A stretch of DNA of 64,000 nucleotides. It comes from Betaproteobacteria bacterium. GTDB lineage: Bacteria; Pseudomonadota; Gammaproteobacteria; Burkholderiales; SG8-41. The number at the start of each line of letters is the position of its first letter. The first letter of the stretch is position 1. The stretch spans positions 62,001 through 126,000 of the forward strand of contig JAQGMI010000060.1 in assembly GCA_028292435.1 (NCBI GenBank). Reading direction: 5' to 3'. Under the pieces are notes generated by a model that saw only the letters and a list, made by a program, of their open reading frames with translations, had not been told where the DNA came from and ran no database searches. The translations under genes were made by a program, and so were the position numbers. Positions 1 through 10,396 of the stretch are shown piece by piece.

Positions 1-1448
<1,448 letters not shown>

Positions 1449-1464
1449 CGGCCTGGCGGCGGCG

Positions 1465-1995
1465 CTACGCCGTCAGTTGTTTGACCAGCTGTTCGACGTA
1501 TTTCAGCGTGAGCTCGCGCATTTCATCCGGCTTCAGATTGCTGACCGGGTGCGGCAACTCGATATACGGATGACCGTCCATGCCTTTGGCGCGGAACTGG
1601 AACACCGCGGCGTTGGTAAACGCTGTCGTAATAATGGTCGTCGCGGGAATCCCGCGTTTTTCAAATTCGATCGTGTCGTGCACACTGCACAACGTGCACG
1701 ACCCTCATCCGCCGACGGCGGCGACCGCCACCTGCACTTCCTTCGCCATTTCGTTAATGATCTCTTCGGTCGCGGGCTTGGAATAATGCTCTTTGCGCCG
1801 CGTGACGACTTTGGCGACGCCGTAGCGTTCGCGCAGCGCAGCCGCGATCGTCTCGAGAATGACGTCGCCTTGTTCCTTGGTGTTGTCCAGCAAGCCGACG
1901 ACTTTGCCGGCGAGATCCATCGGACGCGGCGCCAGCGCGACGCGCGCTTTGCCGCCGCCCGCTGTCGGGTCGATGAACGGAAGTTCGTTTGCCAT
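1465..1995 (-). CDS. UGSC-motif selenoprotein (in-frame TGA read as Sec)
   Basis: Protein of 176 residues if the TGA at 1705-1707 is read as selenocysteine 97. The motif formed is U-G-S-C-T-L-C (U97, C100, C103), which defines the UGSC family of (seleno)proteins; the function is not known to me beyond a presumed redox role. The N-terminal half (start ATG 1993-1995, GAGGA just upstream) ends in VAVAAVGG. The C-terminal half continues in the same frame as SVHDTIEFEKRGIPATTIIT and on to the stop, with no suitable separate start. No signal peptide, so cytosolic. A 9-bp stem-loop begins two bases after the TGA. It is the last gene of a minus-strand operon with two paralogous proteins upstream (2019-3044, 3058-4080). 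A nonsense mutation is the alternative, but the U/C motif and the hairpin argue against it. Confidence 0.88.
1675..1702 (-). promoter_or_regulatory. Candidate SECIS stem-loop of the UGSC gene
   Basis: Read on the minus strand, arms GTCGTGCAC (1702-1694) and GTGCACGAC (1683-1675) pair perfectly over 9 bp around a 10-nt loop that begins with G (1693-1684). The stem starts two bases after the TGA and the loop begins after 11 bases. That is closer than the 18 bases in E. coli fdhF, so it fits the bacterial SECIS idea only loosely in spacing. Confidence 0.55.
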
Positions 1996-2018
1996 GTTGT
2001 TCCTCGGTTAGTGGATCA

Positions 2019-3044
2019 TTAAACGGCGTATTCGCCATGCACGGCACGGCTGCCGCCGCTCCAGCCGTGGCAAATGGCGGTGCACGGGCCCCAGCCGCCG
2101 GCGACGATCAATTGCAAATCCTGGGGATCTTTGATGGCGGGAATGAAGCAATCGTCGTCATCGGGATCGACCTTGATCGGGAATTGCAGCGCGCGTTCGC
2201 GCCGCCAGTTACCGCCGCCTTTCAGGTCGCGCACCTTGCGGCCCGCCATCTCGACGAGCTTGCGATGCACGTCGGCGCGCGTGAGGCCGCCTTGCGCGCA
2301 GATTGCCGCGTGCTGCGGACCCATCGCGACGACCATGTCCGAGCGCGCGTGCATGTTCCACGAGCCCATGCCGGTCATGCCGTCGGCGATGCCGGTCAGC
2401 AGGCGCTGCGGTTCCTGACTCACGTCGTCGAAGCAAAGCTTGGGGCTTTCCACCATCGCGCAGGTGATCACGTTCGCGTCTTTGGCGTAGCCTTTCGATT
2501 CGGCGAGACTCTCCCACGGCGAGCGCTCGCTGTTTTCGGTAATGCACGCGGTGTAGCGCAGCGGCGTGGCAAAGATCGTCGCCGATGCGATGCCCGCGAT
2601 GCCGCCGCCGAGATTCATCATCATCAGGCGGATGGCGCGGCCGATCGATGCGTTCGCGCGAAAGCCCGGGCCGAAGCAGCCATTGCCGCCGTGGATGCCG
2701 ATTTGTTTTGCGTACGGTCCATTCACGATCATCAAGGGGGCCACGCCATGCATCGTGCCCTGCACGCCGTTCATGTTGAATTCGTCACGCAGCATCAGTG
2801 GCAGCGCGCCGAGGATCACCGGCAGGTAGTCGGGCTTGCAGCCGGCCATCAGCGCATGAATCGCGACGGTGCGGACGGTCGCCGGCTCCATCATCGGCGG
2901 AATGCGGTCGATGACTTCATCCGGATCGCGTTTCGTCGCTTTCAACATGCGCGCGACGCGCGCTTCAGTCGGCGTGACGACCGGCAGGCCGTCCGACCAC
3001 TGCTTGTCGAGGAAAAACTCGAATTCGTCTACTGCTTCGGTCAC
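2019..3044 (-). CDS. UGSC-operon protein B, unassigned family
   Basis: Protein of 341 residues starting at GTG 3042-3044 (GAGGAG about 9 bases upstream). I do not recognise the family. It is a close paralogue of the next gene upstream (3058-4080): both share SDGLPVVTPTEARVARML near the N-terminus, GTMHGVAPLMIVNGPYAKQI in the middle, and GCFGPGFRANASIGRAIRL. The conserved cysteines in AGCKPDY and GNGCFGPG could be functional. It has no signal peptide and no clear membrane segment, although the LMMMNLGGGIAGIASATIF stretch is hydrophobic and glycine-rich. It lies 23 bases from the UGSC selenoprotein and 13 bases from its paralogue, so the three are almost certainly one transcript and probably one complex or pathway (inference). 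Confidence 0.8.
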   Translation of the reverse strand: MTEAVDEFEFFLDKQWSDGLPVVTPTEARVARMLKATKRDPDEVIDRIPPMMEPATVRTVAIHALMAGCKPDYLPVILGALPLMLRDEFNMNGVQGTMHGVAPLMIVNGPYAKQIGIHGGNGCFGPGFRANASIGRAIRLMMMNLGGGIAGIASATIFATPLRYTACITENSERSPWESLAESKGYAKDANVITCAMVESPKLCFDDVSQEPQRLLTGIADGMTGMGSWNMHARSDMVVAMGPQHAAICAQGGLTRADVHRKLVEMAGRKVRDLKGGGNWRRERALQFPIKVDPDDDDCFIPAIKDPQDLQLIVAGGWGPCTAICHGWSGGSRAVHGEYAV

Positions 3045-3057
3045 CGGCCTTTGCTCC

Positions 3058-4080
3058 TCACTCAGGTTCGTAAGTTCCGTGCACGGCGCGACTGCCCCCG
3101 CCCCAGCCGTGGCACACGGCAGTCAACGGCCCCCAGCCGCCCGCGACGATCAGATGCAGGTCGCGCGCGTCTTTGATCACGGGCACGAACTGCTCGTCGT
3201 CGTCCGGATCGACGTTGATTTTTAGCGCACGCTCGCGCCGCCAGTTGCCGCCGCGCTTCAGGTCGCCGACTTTGCGCTGTGCGAGCTCGATCAGACGCTG
3301 GTGCACATCGGCACGCTTGAGCCCGGCGCGCGCGCAGATCGTCGCCTGCTCGGGACCCATTGCGACGACCATGTCGGAGCGCACGTGCATGTTCCATGAA
3401 CTCATCGCGGCCATCGAATCCGCGATGCCGGTCAACAGCCGCTCGGGTTCCTGGCTCACGTCGTCGTAGCAAAGCCGCGGGCTCTCGACCATCGCACAAG
3501 TAATTACGTTGTCGTCAGCCGAATAAGCGCGCGACACGGCAAGCGTTTCCCACGGACTACGCTCAATGTTTTCGGCGAGACAGGCGGTGTAGCGCAGCGG
3601 CGTCGAAAATACGGTCGCCGAGCCGACACCCGGAATACCGCCGCCGAGATTCAACAGCATTAAGCGAATGGCACGGCCGATCGATGCATTCGCGCGAAAG
3701 CCCGGCCCGAAGCAGCCGTTGCTGCCGTGAATGCCGATTTGTTTCGCGTAAGGGCCATTGACGATCATCAGCGGCGCTACGCCATGCATTGTGCCTTGCG
3801 CGCCGTTCAAATTGAATTCCTCGCGCAGCATGAGCTTGATCGCGCCCAAGACGACGGGCAGGTACTCGGGCTTGCAGCCTGCCATCAGCGCATGGATCGC
3901 GACGGTGCGCACTGTCGCCGGTTCCATCGCCGGCGGAATCAGGCCGACGACTTCGTCCGCCTCGCGCGTCGTGGCGGCAAGCATGCGCGCGACGCGTGCT
4001 TCGGTCGGCGTGACGACCGGCAGGCCGTCGGACCAGTGTTTCTCGAGGAAGAACTCGAATTCGTCTGGTGTTGCGCTCAA
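3058..4080 (-). CDS. UGSC-operon protein A, paralogue of protein B
   Basis: Protein of 340 residues, unassigned family, very similar along its length to the 2019-3044 product (SDGLPVVTPTEARVARML, NGPYAKQIGIHGSNGCFGPG, PRLCYDDVSQEPERLLTGIA). The frame stays open upstream to 4146, but that extension is encoded by an intergenic repeat. I place the start at TTG 4078-4080, which has GGAG six bases upstream and gives a length matching the paralogue. It is the first gene of the UGSC operon. The paired paralogues suggest a heterodimer or a gene duplication within the operon; no enzymatic motif that I can name is visible. Confidence 0.78.
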   Translation of the reverse strand: MSATPDEFEFFLEKHWSDGLPVVTPTEARVARMLAATTREADEVVGLIPPAMEPATVRTVAIHALMAGCKPEYLPVVLGAIKLMLREEFNLNGAQGTMHGVAPLMIVNGPYAKQIGIHGSNGCFGPGFRANASIGRAIRLMLLNLGGGIPGVGSATVFSTPLRYTACLAENIERSPWETLAVSRAYSADDNVITCAMVESPRLCYDDVSQEPERLLTGIADSMAAMSSWNMHVRSDMVVAMGPEQATICARAGLKRADVHQRLIELAQRKVGDLKRGGNWRRERALKINVDPDDDEQFVPVIKDARDLHLIVAGGWGPLTAVCHGWGGGSRAVHGTYEPE

Positions 4081-4110
4081 CTCATTCTCCGGCTTTACAA
4101 CTCGAGGCTT

Positions 4111-4263
4111 CACCGCCAAGGACGCAAAGGAAGGGCGAGACACCACGTTGAAGATTTAGCATGAACCTGAATAATGATTTAGATTGGGTAAGCGAACGAT
4201 TGAGCTTCTCGATTTTCCGTTGCATTGGTTTCCTTTGCGTCCTTCGCGTCCTTTGCGGTTCAC
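4111..4263. repeat. Interspersed palindromic repeat, copy A
   Basis: The left arm (4111-4132) and right arm (4229-4263) are inverted versions of the unit CCGCCAAGGACGCAAAGG / CCTTTGCGTCCTTCGCGTCC. The right arm nearly matches the right arm of a second copy at 31501-31536. It sits between the UGSC operon and the Bug gene at 4272 and supplies a spurious N-terminal extension to the former. Such AAGGACGC-rich intergenic repeats occur in many environmental bacteria. Confidence 0.75.
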
Positions 4264-4271
4264 GCCTTGAA

Positions 4272-5234
4272 TTAGAAATCAGCTTTAATGTTTGCAGTCT
4301 TGATTACTTTGGCCCACTTGTCTTTTTCGTTGCGAATAAAAGTGGCGAATTCTTCGGGTGAATTGGCGAGCGGCTGGGTGCCGAGCGCGATATATAAATC
4401 GCGGATCTTCGGCGTTGCGAGCGCGCGCGCGATTTCCTTATTGAGGCGCTCAACGATTTCTTTCGGCGCGCCGGCAGGCAGCAGCAAGCCGTACCACTGC
4501 GTTACGTCGTAGCCGGGCAGCAATTCGTTCATCGCGGGCAGACCCTCAATTGTGCGCTTCGGTCCGGTCGTTGCGAGCATGCGCAGTTTGCCGGTATGCG
4601 CATGCGGCACGACCGAAGGACCGGTGCCGAACAGCATGGTTGATTCACCTGACATCACGGCAATCGCGGCGGGGCCGTTGCCTTTGTACGGAATGTGCAC
4701 GGTCTTTACGTTGCCCAGCAGGTTTAAAAGCTCGCCGGCAAGATGCGGCGCACCGAGGTTGCCGCTCGATGCGTACGTGAGTTTGTCCGGATTCGCTTTG
4801 GCGAGCGCGAGCAATTCCTTGATGTTCTTGACCGGCAGCGACGGGTGGACGGTCAACACGTAGTCAGACAGCGCGACGAGACTGATCGGACTGAAATCGC
4901 GCAAGGGATCGTACGGCAGCTTGGGTGTCGCCGCGGGCAGGATGGCGAGCGGTGCGACGTTGCCGAGCACGATCGTATAGCCGTCGGGCGCTGACTTCGC
5001 CGCAAGCTCGGTGCCGATCAAGCCGCTCGCGCCGCCGCGCGTATCGACAACGACCTGCTGACCCATCTGGTCGCCCAGCGCCTGCGCGATGATGCGCGCG
5101 GCTGCGTCCGTGCCGCCGCCAGGCGGATACGGAGAAATGAGTTTGATCGGCTTGCTCGGATAGTTCTGCGCGAATGCGCAAGGCACTGCAGCGAGCGCGA
5201 GCACCACAATCGTCAATCTACTGACTGCTTTCAT
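4272..5234 (-). CDS. Bug/TctC-family periplasmic binding protein
   Basis: Periplasmic receptor of the tripartite tricarboxylate transporter type, 320 residues, probably binding a small carboxylate or related metabolite; the ligand cannot be told from sequence. A signal peptide runs to AFAQ-NYPSKP. Family hallmarks follow: YPSKPIKLISPYPPGGGTDA, then VVVDTRGGASGLIGTELAAK and SAPDGYT, which form the ligand loops. Later HIPYKGNGPAAIAVMSGE and a C-terminal FATFIRNEKDKWAKVIK are typical. No tctA or tctB lies nearby. The gene follows copy A of the intergenic repeat and may be co-regulated with the GST gene upstream (5261-5932). Confidence 0.92.
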   Translation of the reverse strand: MKAVSRLTIVVLALAAVPCAFAQNYPSKPIKLISPYPPGGGTDAAARIIAQALGDQMGQQVVVDTRGGASGLIGTELAAKSAPDGYTIVLGNVAPLAILPAATPKLPYDPLRDFSPISLVALSDYVLTVHPSLPVKNIKELLALAKANPDKLTYASSGNLGAPHLAGELLNLLGNVKTVHIPYKGNGPAAIAVMSGESTMLFGTGPSVVPHAHTGKLRMLATTGPKRTIEGLPAMNELLPGYDVTQWYGLLLPAGAPKEIVERLNKEIARALATPKIRDLYIALGTQPLANSPEEFATFIRNEKDKWAKVIKTANIKADF

Positions 5235-5260
5235 GCATCCTCCAGGTTCCCCGGTTTTAA

Positions 5261-5932
5261 TTATCCTTCGAGATGATACGAAGGTTCCGCGGTCCAGACT
5301 TGAAAGCCGGGCCGGGCTTTGATTGCTTCATACCAGCGCGCGATATTTGGCGGCGTTTGTTTGGCGAGGCCGAGCACGTGCCAGCGATGCACGCGCACGC
5401 CGAGCGGAATGTCGCCGTACGTAAAACGATCGCCGGCGATGTAGGGCGTGCGGCCGAGCTGGTCGTCGGCGATCTTCATCGCGCGGTCGAACTTTTCGCA
5501 CGCGGCGGCGAGAATTTCCGGATCGCGCTGGTCTTCCGGCAGGCGAATCAAATGCATCGCCATGTTGTGCTGCGGCGGCAACAGTTCGTTGTTCTCCCAG
5601 TCGACCCAGCGGCTTGCCGACGCGAACGTCTTGATGCCGTTGCCGTACAGGAGATCGGGCGCGTACTGCATCGCGAGATAACGCACGATCGAATTCGATT
5701 CCCACAGCACGAAGCCGTCGTCGTCGATGGTCGGCACGCGGCCGTTCGGGTTTTTGGCGCGGTACTCGACGGTGTTGACGAGGCCGTACGGTTGATTGCC
5801 TTTCGACACGTGACCGCCGGGCCCCATTTCGCCGCTCGCCATGATGAAATCGAAGTCGAGACCGATTTCAGACAGCGTCCACAAAACTTTTTGCGTGCGC
5901 CCCGACGTCGGGCGGCCCCACAATTTCAGCAT
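5261..5932 (-). CDS. Glutathione S-transferase family protein
   Basis: Cytosolic protein of 223 residues with the two-domain GST layout. The N-terminal thioredoxin-fold half reads LKLWGRPTSGRTQKVLWTLS, where the serine in PTSGRTQ is the likely glutathione-activating residue. It continues to GRVPTIDDDGFVLWESNSIV, the glutathione gamma-glutamyl site with the cis-proline. The C-terminal helical half has FTYGDIPLGV, the usual GST helix-6 N-capping region. The type resembles bacterial theta/beta-like GSTs used in detoxification or aromatic catabolism. It lies just upstream of a Bug gene on the same strand. Substrate unknown. Confidence 0.88.
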   Translation of the reverse strand: MLKLWGRPTSGRTQKVLWTLSEIGLDFDFIMASGEMGPGGHVSKGNQPYGLVNTVEYRAKNPNGRVPTIDDDGFVLWESNSIVRYLAMQYAPDLLYGNGIKTFASASRWVDWENNELLPPQHNMAMHLIRLPEDQRDPEILAAACEKFDRAMKIADDQLGRTPYIAGDRFTYGDIPLGVRVHRWHVLGLAKQTPPNIARWYEAIKARPGFQVWTAEPSYHLEG

Positions 5933-6024
5933 GATGGCACCGTTATAAGCTGCGCAATCATTTCGCGCAGTCTGATTTCATCCTCCCCTTCAAGGGGGAG
6001 GACTGAGGTGGGGATGTGGTTCAA

Positions 6025-7002
6025 TCACGCCCCGCGGATCGATTTATCGAGGCCGCGCAGAAGTGAAACGACCACGTCGGCGGTCGGTGTCGGCACATTT
6101 AGTTCACGCGCAAACGCCTGGATCTGGCCGAGCAGCGCTTCGACTTCGATGGCGCGGCCCGCCGTCACATCCTGCAGCATCGACGGACGCTGTCCCGGTT
6201 TGCCGCGCCTGGCGAGTTTTTCGACGTCCATTTCCTTCGAAAGGTCCCAACCCTGCTTCGCGGCAACCGCAATGGCTTCGCGCATCAGTTTCATTGAAAG
6301 CTCACACAATCCCGGATCGGTGCCGAGGCCGCCAAGATCGATGCGCGTCAAAGCAGCAAGCGTATTGCCCGACGCATTCAAGGCGAGTTTCTGCCACACG
6401 TCGCGACGGATATCGTTCGACGTGTGCGTCTCGATGCCGCCGCGCGTCAGCATGTCGGCAACACTTTTAAGGCGCGCGCTCGACGAATTGTCGGGCTCGC
6501 CCAAAACCAGATGGCAGGGGCCCGTGTGCACGATGACGCCGGGTTCGACGACTTCATTCGGCATATGCACGACGCAACCCAGCGTGCGCTCGGATTTTAC
6601 TTCCTTCCACAACGCGCCTTCGGGATCGAGCAGCGGCAGCGTGCCGCTTTCACCTTTTTGGCCATGCCGCCACCACCACGGAATGCCGTTGATCATGAAG
6701 ACGGCGCATCCATTCGGGGCGAGTAATTTCGCGATTTGCGACGCAGCCGCGGGCAGGGCGCCGGTAGCTTTGATGGCGACGAGAATGACATCCTGCGGTG
6801 GCAGTGTCGAAGGGTCATCCGTGGCGACGGCGGGCTTGGCGTGAATCTCCTTGCCGCCCGTGCGCAGCGTCAGGCCGCGCGTGCGCATCGCCTGCAATTG
6901 CGCGCCGCGCGCGACCACCGAAATCTCGTCCGCTTTCGCCGCGATCAGCCGCGTTGCGATATGACCGCCAACGGCGCCCGCGCCGAATATGCAAACCTTC
7001 AT
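6025..7002 (-). CDS. Ketopantoate reductase-family oxidoreductase (PanE/ApbA-like)
   Basis: Cytosolic NADPH-dependent dehydrogenase of 325 residues. The Rossmann motif GAGAVGGHIATRL is at residues 7-19, followed by VVARGAQLQAMRTRGLTL. The family catalytic lysine is in VWQKLALNASGNTLAALT at about residue 210, and the C-terminal helical domain includes RPSMLQDVTAGRAIEVEAL. PanE converts 2-dehydropantoate to pantoate for pantothenate synthesis. In this setting, beside monooxygenase and binding-protein genes, a catabolic ketoacid reductase of the same family is at least as likely. I therefore give no gene symbol. Confidence 0.87.
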   Translation of the reverse strand: MKVCIFGAGAVGGHIATRLIAAKADEISVVARGAQLQAMRTRGLTLRTGGKEIHAKPAVATDDPSTLPPQDVILVAIKATGALPAAASQIAKLLAPNGCAVFMINGIPWWWRHGQKGESGTLPLLDPEGALWKEVKSERTLGCVVHMPNEVVEPGVIVHTGPCHLVLGEPDNSSSARLKSVADMLTRGGIETHTSNDIRRDVWQKLALNASGNTLAALTRIDLGGLGTDPGLCELSMKLMREAIAVAAKQGWDLSKEMDVEKLARRGKPGQRPSMLQDVTAGRAIEVEALLGQIQAFARELNVPTPTADVVVSLLRGLDKSIRGA

Positions 7003-7120
7003 GAAGTCTCCTGATTTTTCTTTGATGACGCGCGAAGACGTCGCGCGGCCGGTGCTGCGTTGAATTACAGGCGGCTATGATATCTACTTTTGCAGGCGCG
7101 CGGGTACCGCCGGCCTGGAC

Positions 7121-8269
7121 TTACGCGGTGCTCGCGAGCGGCGTGGTCCACGCGTCGTAGCCGTAAACCCACGTCGGATCGGTATCGGTGCGCATCCACG
7201 TGTTCTTGCGCGACGAGCCCTGAATCTCGGACGTGCGCGGTTTGCGGGTCGCCTCGTAAACTCGCAGCGCGGCGGCGACACCGCCGGCATCGACGCCGGC
7301 GAGACAGCGTGACAGGATGACCGAATCTTCCAGCGCTGACGCTGCGCCTTGCGCCATGTACGGCGTCATCGGATGACAAGCGTCGCCAAGGAGCGCCACG
7401 CGTTCTTCAGTCCAGCGCGGCAGCGGGTCGCGTTCGAGCAGCGCCCACTTGTGCACGTCGGGACAGGCGCGCAGCACCGCCTGCACTTCGGGATGGAAGC
7501 CTGCATAAGCCGCACGCAGTTCTTCAAGATTGCCTTTGGCCGACCACGATTCGGGCGTCATCCATTCGACTTTTTCAGGCTGGCTGGTGACGAAATAAAC
7601 TTCATCGAGATTGCGCGTGACGTAGTAGACGACCATGTGGCGATCAGGTCCCCACCATTTGGTCCGCACCGGCGTGATGCGCTCGCTACCCATCAGCGCG
7701 GCGGGGAAAGTGGTGCGGTAGGCGACGCGGCCGGTAAAGCGCGGCTGCTCGGGGCCTAGCATGAGTTCACGCACCGTCGAATGCACGCCATCGGCGGCAA
7801 TCACCGCGTCGGCCTCCTCGTGCGTGCCGTCTTTGAAGTAGAGCGTCACGCGTTGCGCGTTCTGCTCGAGCCGCGCGAGTTTACGATTCAGTTCGACGCA
7901 ATCCGCAGGCACGGCCGACTGGATCGCCGCGTGAAGATCGGCTCGATGCAGGAACAGATAAGGCGCGCCGAAGCGGGTTTCGATTTCTTCGCCCATGCGC
8001 AATTCGTTGGTGATCGCGGCCGTGTCCCATTCACGGCTTACGCCGGATGGCGACTGAAATGCGACTTCGCGAAGCCGCGCTTCAAGGCCGAGGCCGCGCA
8101 GCACTTTCATCGCGTTCGGCGTCATCTGGATGCCGGCACCGACGCGCGCGAAGCGACCGGCCTGCTCGTAGACGCGGACGCGATGGCCGCTACGCCCGAG
8201 TAAGGTGGCGGCCGCGAGCCCGCCAATGCCGGCGCCGATGACGGCAATCGAAAGCGGACGCGAACTCAT
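7121..8269 (-). CDS. FAD-dependent aromatic monooxygenase (salicylate hydroxylase-like)
   Basis: Group A flavoprotein monooxygenase of 382 residues; these use NAD(P)H and oxygen to hydroxylate aromatic rings. The dinucleotide motif GAGIGG is at residues 12-17 and is followed by GRSGHRVRVYEQAGRFARVG. The DG motif appears as VIAADGVHSTVRELML. The FAD-ribityl motif GDACHPMTPYMAQGAASALE lies in the last third. I start at ATG 8267-8269; an in-frame TTG at 8279 is possible but overlaps the neighbouring gene. The upstream gene on the same strand is a Bug binding protein (8274-9266), so uptake and oxidation of one compound may be coupled (inference). Confidence 0.88.
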   Translation of the reverse strand: MSSRPLSIAVIGAGIGGLAAATLLGRSGHRVRVYEQAGRFARVGAGIQMTPNAMKVLRGLGLEARLREVAFQSPSGVSREWDTAAITNELRMGEEIETRFGAPYLFLHRADLHAAIQSAVPADCVELNRKLARLEQNAQRVTLYFKDGTHEEADAVIAADGVHSTVRELMLGPEQPRFTGRVAYRTTFPAALMGSERITPVRTKWWGPDRHMVVYYVTRNLDEVYFVTSQPEKVEWMTPESWSAKGNLEELRAAYAGFHPEVQAVLRACPDVHKWALLERDPLPRWTEERVALLGDACHPMTPYMAQGAASALEDSVILSRCLAGVDAGGVAAALRVYEATRKPRTSEIQGSSRKNTWMRTDTDPTWVYGYDAWTTPLASTA

Positions 8270-8273
8270 GACA

Positions 8274-9266
8274 TTACTCAATCGAAATATTTGCCGTTTG
8301 TATTACGTTGCGCCATTTCGGAATTTCATTGCGTATGTAAACGCCGAAAGCTTCCGGCGTGCCGGGCGCAATGTCGAGCGTGGCGAGGCGCTCGCGAAAG
8401 CGCGGTTGATTGAGCACCTTGCCGATGTCGCCGTTAAGGCGCGCAACGACGGGCCGCGGCGTTGCTGCGGGCACGACGATGCCAAACCAGATCGCTGCTT
8501 CATATCCCGCCACGCCGGCTTCATTCATCGTCGGCATTTGCGGCGCGTTTACCGAGCGCTTCAAGCTCGTCACCGCAAGGCCGCGCACTTTGCCGTCGCG
8601 CACGTAGTTGATGCCGCCGCCTTCGAACATGAAATCGATGTGTCCGGCCATGACGTCGGTCATCGCCGGCGCCGAACCTTTATACGGCACATGCACAAGA
8701 TTGGCGCCGGTCATCGAACGGAAAAGTTCGGCCGCGAGATGCGTCGACGAGCCGGGGCCGCCGGACGCGAAGGTCAGTCCCGCCGGACGTACTTTCGCAA
8801 GTGCTATCAGTTCTTTGACCGTCGTCGCCGGCAGTGCCGTGCTGGTCACGAGATACAGCGGCGTTGAAAAGCAGAACGTGACGGGCGTGAAATCCTTCAA
8901 CGGATCGTAAGGCAGATTCTTTTGCGCGCTTACGTTGATCGCAAGGCTCGTTACACTGCCGAAAAACAACGTGTAACCGTCAGGCGCCGACTTGGCGGCC
9001 AGTTGCGCGCCTATCATCTGGCTCGCGCCCGGCCGGTTGTCGACGATGACCGGCTGGCCGACGAGTTCCGACAGTCCATTCGCGAGCGCGCGCGGAAATA
9101 TGTCGCCGAGGCCGCCGGGCGGATAAGGCACGATGATGCGTATCGGTTTCGCCGGATAGTCGCGCGCGGCATCCGGCGCCTGCGCGAACGCACTGCATTG
9201 CGCGGCTGCAAGCGCGCACGCACTTGCAGTGCGCAGGGCGATCATTGCGAAAGAGACATCACGCAT
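8274..9266 (-). CDS. Bug/TctC-family periplasmic binding protein
   Basis: Solute receptor of about 330 residues from ATG 9264-9266. A long leader ends at AFAQ-APDAARDYPAKP. Ligand-loop motifs are YPAKPIRIIVPYPPGGLGDI and VIVDNRPGASQMIGAQLAAK, then APDGYTLFFG. In the first loop GLGDI replaces the usual GGTD, so ligand contacts may differ from the paralogues. The frame runs further upstream, but that sequence is arginine-rich and lacks a leader. A later start at ATG 9243-9245 is possible. The gene ends directly before the FAD monooxygenase and is probably co-transcribed with it. Confidence 0.9.
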   Translation of the reverse strand: MRDVSFAMIALRTASACALAAAQCSAFAQAPDAARDYPAKPIRIIVPYPPGGLGDIFPRALANGLSELVGQPVIVDNRPGASQMIGAQLAAKSAPDGYTLFFGSVTSLAINVSAQKNLPYDPLKDFTPVTFCFSTPLYLVTSTALPATTVKELIALAKVRPAGLTFASGGPGSSTHLAAELFRSMTGANLVHVPYKGSAPAMTDVMAGHIDFMFEGGGINYVRDGKVRGLAVTSLKRSVNAPQMPTMNEAGVAGYEAAIWFGIVVPAATPRPVVARLNGDIGKVLNQPRFRERLATLDIAPGTPEAFGVYIRNEIPKWRNVIQTANISIE

Positions 9267-9408
9267 GAAGAGAGTCAACGCGGATTGCAGAGGACCTGAA
9301 TTATAACTGCGGTGATTGCGCGGGTCCGCGCCTTGCCGCCGTGCGCGGGCCGTGATTATACTGCGTGCCCCGCGCCGCGATTCCGCGCGCACTGCACCGG
9401 AAACTCTC

Positions 9409-10368
9409 GTGGCGAAACTTTGGCTGATCGTGTGCGCGTTTTTCGCGTGCGGCACATGCTGGAGCGAAAATTATCCGGTGCGCCCCGTGCGCATCGTCGT
9501 CGGCTTCGGCGCGGGCGGCCCTGATACAACCGCGCGCATCGTCGCCGCGCAGCTCACGGCGCAAATCGGGCAGCAGTTCGTCGTCGACAATCGCCCCGGC
9601 GCCAACGGCATCATCGGCACCGACATCGTCGCCAAGGCGGCGCCGGACGGTTACACCTTGCTCGTTACTTCGGCATCGTTCGCGGTCAATCCCGGTATCT
9701 ATAAGAGGCTGCCGTACGATGCGATCAAGGATTTAACGCCGGTCTCGCATCTGTGTTCGTCCGATGGCCATATTTTGGTCGTCAATCCAAATGTGCCGGC
9801 GCAGAACGCTAAAGAGCTTGTCGCGCTCGCGAAAAGGCCCGACGCCAAAATTGCGTATGGCTCGCCGGGCATCGGCAATACCGTGCATCTCACGAGCGCG
9901 CTTTTCAATGCACGCGCCGGCACGAACATGGTCCACGTTCCCTATAAAGGAGCAGGCGCCGCCATCGCCGCCTTGATGGGCGGTGAAGTGCAGGTGATGT
10001 TTGTGACGCCGACGCTCGGACTGCCGCAAATCAAGGCAGGCAAAATACGCGCACTCGGCTACGACGCGCCGGCGCGCGCAGCGTTTCTGCCCGAGGTGCC
10101 GACGCTCGCTGAAGCAGGCGTGCCGCCGACCCAGCTCGATGCGAGCTGGCACGGCCTCTTCGCGCCGGCGCGACTCCCGCGCGACCTGTTAAAGAAACTC
10201 GAAAGCGAAGTGCGCGCGGCAATCGCCAATCCGGCTGTCCGCGAACGCTTCGTTAAGCTCGGTCTGAATCCGGTTGGCGATTCGTCGGCAGAATTCGCGC
10301 CGTTCGTCGCCAATTCGATCAAGCGCATGGGCGAGGCTGCACGCATCGCGGGCATCGAGCCGGAATGA
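9409..10368 (+). CDS. Bug/TctC-family periplasmic binding protein
   Basis: Receptor of 319 residues; GTG at 9409 gives a compact leader ([18 protein letters not shown]) before [20 protein letters not shown]. Loop 2 is [20 protein letters not shown] followed by APDGYTLLV. The middle has [20 protein letters not shown] and the end [19 protein letters not shown]. It is transcribed divergently from the Bug gene at 8274-9266. The cupin gene 10397-10978 follows 28 bases downstream on the same strand, so the two probably form an operon. Confidence 0.9.
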   Translation: MAKLWLIVCAFFACGTCWSENYPVRPVRIVVGFGAGGPDTTARIVAAQLTAQIGQQFVVDNRPGANGIIGTDIVAKAAPDGYTLLVTSASFAVNPGIYKRLPYDAIKDLTPVSHLCSSDGHILVVNPNVPAQNAKELVALAKRPDAKIAYGSPGIGNTVHLTSALFNARAGTNMVHVPYKGAGAAIAALMGGEVQVMFVTPTLGLPQIKAGKIRALGYDAPARAAFLPEVPTLAEAGVPPTQLDASWHGLFAPARLPRDLLKKLESEVRAAIANPAVRERFVKLGLNPVGDSSAEFAPFVANSIKRMGEAARIAGIEPE

Positions 10369-10396
10369 TTTTATAGACGAAGGGAGAGAGGGACAC

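Noticed and set aside
1705..1707. The TGA codons at 1705, 39442, 40054 and 58431 as ordinary nonsense mutations creating pseudogenes
   Set aside because: All four sit at redox-active cysteine positions of known families, each is the only interruption in an otherwise intact gene, and each is followed by a hairpin.
1989..3176. Long open frames opposite the UGSC operon, and similarly opposite 5273-6844
   Set aside because: They are antisense to well-supported genes, are arginine/histidine-rich, and have no family features; they reflect high GC codon bias.
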